DNA of 12,894 nt. It comes from an uncultured Bacillota bacterium (GTDB lineage: Bacteria > Bacillota > Clostridia > Peptostreptococcales > Anaerovoracaceae). Of this stretch, positions 7,168 to 12,894 are shown one piece after another. The stretch is from contig CAMOZS010000030.1 in NCBI GenBank assembly GCA_946631075.1, positions 1-12,894 on the forward strand, in the 5' to 3' direction. The position numbers and the translations under genes are program-made. Position 1 is the stretch's first letter. Every line of letters begins with the position of its first letter. Below the pieces are notes generated by a model. It had not been told where the DNA came from and searched no databases. It saw only the letters and a list, made by a program, of their open reading frames with translations.

Positions 7168-8541
7168 ATGCAGGAAAATAAGATGGGCGTCATGCCCATT
7201 GGAAAACTGATTTTGAGTATGTCCTGGCCGGCCATCCTGTCCATGATGATGCAGGCCATGTATAACGTTGTAGACAGCTTTTTCGTATCCCGGCTGGGAG
7301 AGCAGGCACTGGCAGCGGTCACCTATATCTTCCCGATCCAGTTCCTGATGATCTCGGTAGCGGTTGGCACCGGAGTAGGCATCAACTCCCTGATCGCCCG
7401 CAGGCTGGGAGCAAAGAGATTCGAAGAGGCCAACCTGACGGCAAGCCACGGCTACCGGCTCTCCTTTATCAGCTGGATCCCCTTCCTGATCATAGGGCTC
7501 TTCCTGGCAAGGCCCCTGATGGAGTTCATGTCCGGCACCCCTTATATCGTGGACGCCGGCTCAGTCTATCTGTCCATCGTCATGATCGGCTCGGTCATGG
7601 TATTCGTCCAGTGCATCACGGAGAAGATCCTGCAGGCGACGGGCAATATGATCGTTCCCATGATCTGCGGACTGGTGGGCGGGATCTCCAATATCATCAT
7701 GGACCCGATGCTGATCTTCGGTATCGGACCCTTCCCTGAGATGGGGGTCACCGGGGCGGCTGTGGCGACCCTGTTCGGCCAGCTTCTGGCCCTGATCCTG
7801 GGACAGTATATCCTGTTCGCCAAAAAGCATCCGGTCAAGGTCAGCTTCCGGGGATGGAAGTGGAACGGCCAGATCGTCAAAGATATCTACGCAGTGGGCG
7901 GCCCGGCCATCCTGATGCAGGGGATCGGGTCCATCCTTCAGTTCAGCATGAACCTGATCCTGGGCTCCTTCACCGAGACAGCGGTCGCCATCATGGGAGT
8001 ATACGGCAGGCTCCAGTCCTTTATCTTCATGCCCTGTTTCGGCCTGAATCAGGGGGTCCTGCCCATCATGGGATATAACTACGGGGCCCAGAACCGGGAA
8101 CGTTTCATGGAGACATTCAAGAAGGGATTTTTCTACGCCTTCTGCATCATGGTCCTGGGATTTCTGGCCTTCCAGATCTTCCCCCATCAGCTGATCGAAC
8201 TCTTCAACGCCAAGAACAGCGCGGAGATGTATGAGCTGGGCGTACCAGCCTTCCGGGCCATCAGCTGGTGTTTCATGCCGGCGTCCTTCGGAATCATGTC
8301 GTCCTCCGTCTTCCAGGCTTCCGGCCACGGCTTCCTCAGCCTTTGGGGCAGCCTGATCCGCCAGTTCGTCGGCATCCTGCCGCTGGCTCTCCTGTTTGCC
8401 AGGACCTCCGGCCTGGCCATGGTCTGGTGGGCCTTCCCGCTGGCGGAGATCCTGGGGACCCTGTACTTCGCCCTGATGCTGCGCTACATGTACAAAAAAG
8501 AATTCCGGCGGATGGGGATCGCGCCGGATGAGCCGTTTTAA
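7168..8541 (+). CDS. MATE-family multidrug/cation efflux pump (MepA-like)
   Basis: This 457-residue integral membrane protein matches the usual length and the two-times-six helix plan of MATE transporters, which expel cationic drugs or metabolites in exchange for sodium or protons. The start reads MQENKMGVMPIGKLI, typical of clostridial MepA-like proteins, and the first repeat contains QAMYNVVDSFFVSRLG with the conserved Asn-x-x-Asp. The second repeat has LNQGVLPIMGYNYGAQN, the characteristic QG...YNYGA block. A frame opening at GTG 7159 would overlap the ribosome site AAGGAG (7154-7159), so ATG 7168, eight bases after it, is taken as start. It has its own promoter and sits behind a terminator hairpin. 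Its 3' end overlaps the convergent cysteine-cluster gene by four bases. The substrate cannot be predicted. Confidence 0.92.
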   Translation: MQENKMGVMPIGKLILSMSWPAILSMMMQAMYNVVDSFFVSRLGEQALAAVTYIFPIQFLMISVAVGTGVGINSLIARRLGAKRFEEANLTASHGYRLSFISWIPFLIIGLFLARPLMEFMSGTPYIVDAGSVYLSIVMIGSVMVFVQCITEKILQATGNMIVPMICGLVGGISNIIMDPMLIFGIGPFPEMGVTGAAVATLFGQLLALILGQYILFAKKHPVKVSFRGWKWNGQIVKDIYAVGGPAILMQGIGSILQFSMNLILGSFTETAVAIMGVYGRLQSFIFMPCFGLNQGVLPIMGYNYGAQNRERFMETFKKGFFYAFCIMVLGFLAFQIFPHQLIELFNAKNSAEMYELGVPAFRAISWCFMPASFGIMSSSVFQASGHGFLSLWGSLIRQFVGILPLALLFARTSGLAMVWWAFPLAEILGTLYFALMLRYMYKKEFRRMGIAPDEPF

Positions 8542-9158
8542 TCGGTTGTGTCTGTTGGGTAGATGACCTCGATGGGCCAGCCTTCCTCCTCACGGATCAT
8601 GGAGTCAAGGTCGACCATGTCCCGGATCAGGGGGTCGCGGATCAGATGTGACCAGACCCGCCAGGTGGCTTTCGCAAAGGCTGGGTCAAGGGGATGGGAC
8701 TGCCGGTCCGCAACCAGCGGGCAGGAGTAGGGCAGCGGATCCTGATGATAGATCATATAGAGAGTACCGTCCTCATCCAGATGAGGCGCAAGAGGAAAGG
8801 TCCTGCACTGCAGAGGCCTTTTTTGTCTGGGACAAATGGGAGGGGTCAGGCACTGGAAGAAGGGGACCCGTCCGGACCAGGACTCGGGAAAATCGTAATC
8901 CTCGGCCTGTAAATAGCCCCAGCTGATCCAGTCTTCATCGAAGGTATACATCTGTTCTTCGCCCGGCAGCAGGTAGAGGCCCATGGAGTAGTCGGCGTTC
9001 TCGTCGGTCTCGGCGTGAGGGGTCGTGTCGTCGGGATCGGTCCGGCATACGCAGCAGACAGACCCGCAGAGAGCCCCGCAGTCGGAAGAAATTGGATTAA
9101 ATTTATCCAGATACCTGTAAATGGCTTGGAATGAACGTTTTCCCAGTGTTGATTTCAT
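8538..9158 (-). CDS. YkgJ-like cysteine-cluster protein
   Basis: This 206-residue soluble protein has nine cysteines. The N-terminal group is Cys27, Cys31, Cys35, Cys36 and Cys38 (CGALCGSVCCVC). A central group follows: Cys103, Cys109 and Cys118 in RPLQCRTFPLAPH, then Cys146 in YSCPL. The C-x3-C-x3-CC start combined with RPxxCRxFP is the pattern of the YkgJ/UPF0153 family, proposed to bind zinc or an iron-sulfur cluster. Function in that family is largely unknown. A region rich in Asp/Glu (about 41-90) separates the two cysteine groups. The ATG is preceded on the minus strand by a weak GGTG (9169-9166), seven bases upstream. Its stop overlaps the MATE stop tail to tail, and it is divergent from the giant activase-related gene with 114 bases between them. 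Codon use and composition resemble the neighbours. Confidence 0.75.
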   Translation of the reverse strand: MKSTLGKRSFQAIYRYLDKFNPISSDCGALCGSVCCVCRTDPDDTTPHAETDENADYSMGLYLLPGEEQMYTFDEDWISWGYLQAEDYDFPESWSGRVPFFQCLTPPICPRQKRPLQCRTFPLAPHLDEDGTLYMIYHQDPLPYSCPLVADRQSHPLDPAFAKATWRVWSHLIRDPLIRDMVDLDSMIREEEGWPIEVIYPTDTTD

Positions 9159-9272
9159 AAAATAGCACCATATTATGATTGCAATAATTTAATATATATT
9201 ATAGAATATATCGTCATTGAAATCTATAGATAATAAACTACCTATATATAATAACAAGAGGATAAGAGAAAG
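9159..9272. promoter_or_regulatory. AT-rich divergent promoter region
   Basis: This 114-base gap separates two divergent starts and is strikingly AT-rich against its GC-rich surroundings. On the minus strand a perfect TATAAT lies at 9203-9198, well placed to start the cysteine-cluster transcript near 9191, but its -35 (TAGATT, 9226-9221) is poor. On the plus strand TTGAAA (9217-9222) and a TATAAT (9247-9252) are present at incompatible spacing, and the latter is so near the ribosome site AGAGGA (9257-9262) that it is doubtful. I can assign a promoter region but not exact plus-strand boxes. Confidence 0.5.
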
Positions 9273-12200
9273 ATGAAATTAGGAATCGATGTAGGATCGA
9301 CGACAGTCAAACTGGTCTTCATGGATGATGAAGGCAAGATCATTTACAGCAAGTATGAGCGGCACATGTCCAATGTGTTCGAGAAGGTGGAGGACCTGCT
9401 GGAGGAGGCGGAGCACCAGTTCGGTGACACTCCCCTGAAGGCGGTCATCACCGGATCCGGCGGCCTGTCCCTGGCCAAGCTGGTGGGCGTACCCTTCGAA
9501 CAGGAAGTCATCGCCTGCAGCCGGGCCATCGAAGAGCTGATCCCGGAGACGGATACAGCCATCGAGCTGGGCGGAGAGGACGCCAAGATCACTTTCTACG
9601 GACAGACCATCGAGCAGAGGATGAACGGGACCTGCGCCGGCGGTACGGGAGCCTTCATCGACCAGATGGCGGTCCTGCTCAATACCGACGCGGACGGACT
9701 CAACGAGGCCGCGGCCAAGCATACTCTGATCTATCCGATCGCTGCCCGCTGCGGCGTATTCGCCAAAACGGACATCCAGCCTTTGATCAACGACGGAGCC
9801 AAGATCGAGGATCTGGCGGCGTCCATCTTCCAGGCTGTAGTCGACCAGACCATCTCCGGCCTGGCCTGCGGCCATCCCATCAAGGGCAAGGTGGCCTTCC
9901 TGGGAGGACCTCTGTCCTTCCTGCCGGAACTGAGAAAAAGGTTCATCGAGACACTGGACATCGCTCCGGAAGACGTGATCTTCCCGGACAACTCCAGGTT
10001 TTTCGTTGCCATCGGCGCGGCCCTGTTGTCGGATAAGTACAATGAGACCAACCTGCCCCAGATCCTGAACCGGCTCAAGAGGGCAGACCAGACCGGGCTG
10101 AGAGACACGGCTGTTCTGGAGCCTCTGTTCAAAGATCAGGAGGATCTGGAAGCTTTCCGTGAGCGGCACGGAAGGGCCAGGGTCCGCAGAAAAGAGCTCA
10201 AAGACGCCAAGGGACGGCTCTATCTCGGGATCGACGCCGGATCGACCACGACCAAGTCGGTCCTTATGGATGACGATAAAAATGTTCTGTATACCTTCTA
10301 TAAAAACAACCGGGGCAAGCCGATCGCGCCCATCATCGAGATGCTGAAGGACGTTTACGACCAGATGCCGGAGGGGACCTGGATCGCGGGCACCGCGGTC
10401 ACCGGCTACGGCGAGAATCTGATCAAGGCAGCCTTCCACGCGGACATGGGCGAGATCGAGACCATGGCCCATTACAAGGCGGCTGAGGAGTTCCTGCCGG
10501 GAGTCGACTTCATCCTGGACATCGGCGGTCAGGACATGAAGTGCATGCGGATCAAGGACAATGCCCTCTATAATATCATGCTGAATGAGGCATGCTCCTC
10601 CGGATGCGGCTCCTTCATCGAGACCTACGCCAAGTCCGTGGACCTGTCGGTTCCGGAGTTTGCTCACGAAGCCCTGCTGGCTGAGGCTCCGGTGGATCTG
10701 GGCACCCGGTGCACGGTATTCATGAATTCCAAGGTCAAGCAGGCCCAGAAGGAGGGCGCCACCATCGGTGATATCTCCGCGGGACTGTCCTATTCGGTCA
10801 TCAAGAACGCCCTCTATAAGGTCATCAAGCTGAGAAATCCTGAGGAAGCCGGCGAGAAGATCGTGGTCCAGGGCGGGACCTTCCTCAATGAGGCTGTCCT
10901 TCGCAGCATCGAAAAGATCCTGGGTAGGGATGTGGTCCGTCCGGACATTTCCGGTCTTATGGGAGCCTTCGGATGCGCGCTGATCGCAAGGGACCGCTAT
11001 GATGAAGACAATGTGTCCAGCCTTTTGAAGAGAGATGAACTGGACAGCTTCGAGGTGGAGACATCGACGACCCGGTGCCACCGCTGCGAGAACAACTGCC
11101 TGCTGACCATCAACAAGTTCGGCGACGGGACCCGGCTGATCACCGGAAACCGCTGCGAGAAGGGAGCCGGGAAACAGGAGACGACGACGGATCTTCCCAA
11201 CCTCTATCAGTATAAGCTGGAGCGGCTCTTCGATTACGAGAGCCTGGCGGAGGAGGACGCCCCAAGAGGGACCATCGCCATCCCGCGGGTGCTGAACATG
11301 TACGAGAACTACCCCTTCTGGCACACCTTCTTCACGGAGCTGGGCTTCCGGGTGGTACTTTCGCCGATGTCAAAGAAGTCCATCTACGAGATGGGTATGG
11401 ATACTATTTCTTCGGATACGGCCTGCTATCCGGCCAAGCTGGTCCACGGCCACATCAAGTCCCTGATCAAGGACGGCTACAAGCGGATCTTCTATCCCAG
11501 CATCAACTACGAGCGGGTGGAGGACGAGAAGCAGCCCAACCATTATAACTGCCCGATCGTGGCCACTTATCCGGAGGTCATCGCCCACAACATGGACGAG
11601 ATCATCGAGGAAGAGGGCGTGGAGTTCATCCATCCTTTCCTTCCTTATGACGACGACAAGCGGCTGAAGCAGGAGATGAAGAAGATCCTCAAGCCTATGG
11701 GGATCTCGATCTCGGAGATCGGCCGGGCCATCGATGAAGCCCGGGCGGAGGACGGCAGGTTCCACGAGGATATGCAAAGGGCTGGAGAGGCCGCTCTGCG
11801 CTACATTGAGAAGCATCATGTGAAGGCGATCATCCTGGCGGGACGTCCCTACCATGTGGATCCGGAGATCAACCACGGCATGGATAAGCTGATCAATTCC
11901 TACGGAATGGTGGTGCTGACCGAGGATTCGGTCTGTCATCTGGCCACTCTGGAGAGACCCATCCGTGTTCTGGACCAGTGGGTCTATCATTCCAGAATGT
12001 ACCGGGCGGCGGTATTCGCCGGCACCCGCGACGACGTGGAGCTGATCCAGCTGAATTCCTTCGGCTGCGGCCTGGACGCGGTCACTACCGACCAGGTCGA
12101 GGAGATCTGCCACAATAATAATAAGCTGTATACGGTACTGAAGATCGACGAAGGTTCAAACCTGGGCGCTGCCAGGATCCGTGTCCGGTCCCTGCGGGCT

Positions 12201-12894
12201 GCCATCATGGAGAGGGAGAAGAACGGGATCGAGCCTACCGCCTATAACGAGCCCTACGAGAGACAGATCTTTACCAAGGAGATGAAGGAGGAGTACACGG
12301 TCATGATGCCGCAGATGTCTCCCATCCATTTCCGCCTGCTGGAGAAGATGATGCGGTCCTGCGGATACAGGGCCATCGAGCTTCCTCCGGTGACGACCAA
12401 CGCGGTGGAAGAGGGGCTGAAGTATGTCAACAACGACGCCTGCTATCCGACCATCGTCACTCTGGGCCAGACCATAGCGGCTCTGAAATCGGGTCAGTAC
12501 AATCCGGACAAGACGGCGGTCTTCATGTCACAGACCGGCGGCCAGTGCCGGGCTTCCAACTATATCTCTCTGCTGCGGAAGGCCCTGAAAGACCTTGGCA
12601 TGGCGCAGATCCCGATCATCTCGGTCAACATGGCCGGCCTTGAGTCCAACCCGGGCTTCAAGCTGACCGATCCCAAGCTGATCAAGCGGGGCATGATGGC
12701 GGTGGTCTACGGAGACCTGTTCATGAGGGTCCTGTACGCGACCCGTCCCTACGAGGAGGAGCCGGGTTCTGCCAACAAGCTCTACGAGTTCTGGAACCGC
12801 CAGGCGGAGAAGAACGTCATGAACGGCAACATGAACGACTTCAAGAAGAACATCGAGGGCATCGTCCATGACTTCGACCGGCTGCCCCTGCTGG
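9273..12894 (+). CDS. Giant acyl-CoA dehydratase activase-related protein (two activase modules plus DUF2229/HgdB-like), partial at the right edge
   Basis: The frame stays open for 1207 codons to the window end; family members reach roughly 1400 residues, so the C-terminus is missing. Module 1 (about 1-290) and module 2 (about 315-580) are BadF/BadG/HgdC-type ATPases with GIDVGSTTVK and GIDAGSTTTK phosphate loops; module 2 also has LDIGGQDMK and VQGGTFLNEAV. Each carries two cysteines 39 residues apart (121/160 and 441/480), the spacing recalled for the [4Fe-4S] ligands of HgdC (127/166). Module 2 has an extra Cys445. A linker contains CHRCENNC (602, 605, 609) and GNRCEKG (Cys628). DUF2229 begins near 668 with TACYPAKLVHGH (Cys718), and a COG3581-like part begins near 1008 with DACYPTIVTLGQ (Cys1057) and GGQCRASNY (Cys1092). 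Known activases use ATP to push one electron into a dehydratase. Here donor and acceptor-like parts are fused, and the physiological reaction is unknown. ATG 9273 follows AGAGGA by ten bases. Confidence 0.9.
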   Translation, partial: MKLGIDVGSTTVKLVFMDDEGKIIYSKYERHMSNVFEKVEDLLEEAEHQFGDTPLKAVITGSGGLSLAKLVGVPFEQEVIACSRAIEELIPETDTAIELGGEDAKITFYGQTIEQRMNGTCAGGTGAFIDQMAVLLNTDADGLNEAAAKHTLIYPIAARCGVFAKTDIQPLINDGAKIEDLAASIFQAVVDQTISGLACGHPIKGKVAFLGGPLSFLPELRKRFIETLDIAPEDVIFPDNSRFFVAIGAALLSDKYNETNLPQILNRLKRADQTGLRDTAVLEPLFKDQEDLEAFRERHGRARVRRKELKDAKGRLYLGIDAGSTTTKSVLMDDDKNVLYTFYKNNRGKPIAPIIEMLKDVYDQMPEGTWIAGTAVTGYGENLIKAAFHADMGEIETMAHYKAAEEFLPGVDFILDIGGQDMKCMRIKDNALYNIMLNEACSSGCGSFIETYAKSVDLSVPEFAHEALLAEAPVDLGTRCTVFMNSKVKQAQKEGATIGDISAGLSYSVIKNALYKVIKLRNPEEAGEKIVVQGGTFLNEAVLRSIEKILGRDVVRPDISGLMGAFGCALIARDRYDEDNVSSLLKRDELDSFEVETSTTRCHRCENNCLLTINKFGDGTRLITGNRCEKGAGKQETTTDLPNLYQYKLERLFDYESLAEEDAPRGTIAIPRVLNMYENYPFWHTFFTELGFRVVLSPMSKKSIYEMGMDTISSDTACYPAKLVHGHIKSLIKDGYKRIFYPSINYERVEDEKQPNHYNCPIVATYPEVIAHNMDEIIEEEGVEFIHPFLPYDDDKRLKQEMKKILKPMGISISEIGRAIDEARAEDGRFHEDMQRAGEAALRYIEKHHVKAIILAGRPYHVDPEINHGMDKLINSYGMVVLTEDSVCHLATLERPIRVLDQWVYHSRMYRAAVFAGTRDDVELIQLNSFGCGLDAVTTDQVEEICHNNNKLYTVLKIDEGSNLGAARIRVRSLRAAIMEREKNGIEPTAYNEPYERQIFTKEMKEEYTVMMPQMSPIHFRLLEKMMRSCGYRAIELPPVTTNAVEEGLKYVNNDACYPTIVTLGQTIAALKSGQYNPDKTAVFMSQTGGQCRASNYISLLRKALKDLGMAQIPIISVNMAGLESNPGFKLTDPKLIKRGMMAVVYGDLFMRVLYATRPYEEEPGSANKLYEFWNRQAEKNVMNGNMNDFKKNIEGIVHDFDRLPLL

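Noticed and set aside
5992..7449. A 485-codon minus-strand open frame across the heptad protein and MATE start
   Set aside because: It crosses a promoter and terminator region and two well-supported plus-strand genes. Its Leu/Gly-rich look is the mirror image of the heptad repeats.
9279..11324. A 681-codon open frame on the minus strand opposite the giant activase-related gene
   Set aside because: It lies wholly antisense to a frame with unmistakable activase motifs, has no recognisable domain, and is explained by GC-rich codon usage suppressing stops on the opposite strand.

Overview
The window looks like a chromosomal segment from an anaerobic, GC-rich member of the Firmicutes, probably class Clostridia. 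The grounds are strong purine-rich Shine-Dalgarno sites, a Gram-positive MMPL gene paired with a heptad-repeat exported protein, a MepA-like MATE pump, an M29 aminopeptidase, and a very large 2-hydroxyacyl-CoA dehydratase activase-related protein typical of strict anaerobes. I cannot name the genus. No RNA genes, insertion sequences, CRISPR arrays or phage genes were seen, and no gene-free stretch exceeds about 170 bases.

Layout. (1) Bases 1-101 are the last 32 codons of a gene, possibly a cell-wall glucosaminidase. (2) Behind an extended -10 promoter lies a tight three-gene cluster: an M29 metallo-aminopeptidase (179-1288), a diaminopimelate-epimerase-fold protein closest in pattern to the histidine racemase CntK of staphylopine synthesis (1314-2324), and a TetR-type regulator (2338-2907). 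(3) After a terminator-like hairpin comes a two-gene export module: a 12-TM MMPL/RND transporter with a TTG start (3071-5155) and a secreted protein built of Leu-x-x-Gly heptads (5188-7101). (4) A hairpin that looks like a terminator and also contains the next gene's Shine-Dalgarno precedes a MATE efflux pump (7168-8541). (5) Convergent with it is a YkgJ-like cysteine-cluster protein (8538-9158, minus). An AT-rich divergent region then separates this from a giant protein (9273 to the window edge, still open) with two activase modules followed by two HgdB/C-like modules.

How they may work together. The peptidase and racemase could act in sequence on amino acids. The TetR regulator sits next to the MMPL/heptad pair and is a natural candidate to control it. 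The MMPL pump and heptad protein probably form an envelope export unit. The MATE gene appears to be transcribed from its own promoter and insulated from read-through. The giant activase-related protein carries both the ATP-driven electron-donor part and acceptor-like parts in one chain. Its substrate is unknown, and no separate dehydratase genes are visible nearby.

The best candidates for something not well described are the orphan CntK-like racemase in a peptidase-regulator operon, the MMPL plus heptad-repeat pair, the double-activase/double-acceptor fusion, and the promoter/terminator/RBS overlap in front of the MATE gene.
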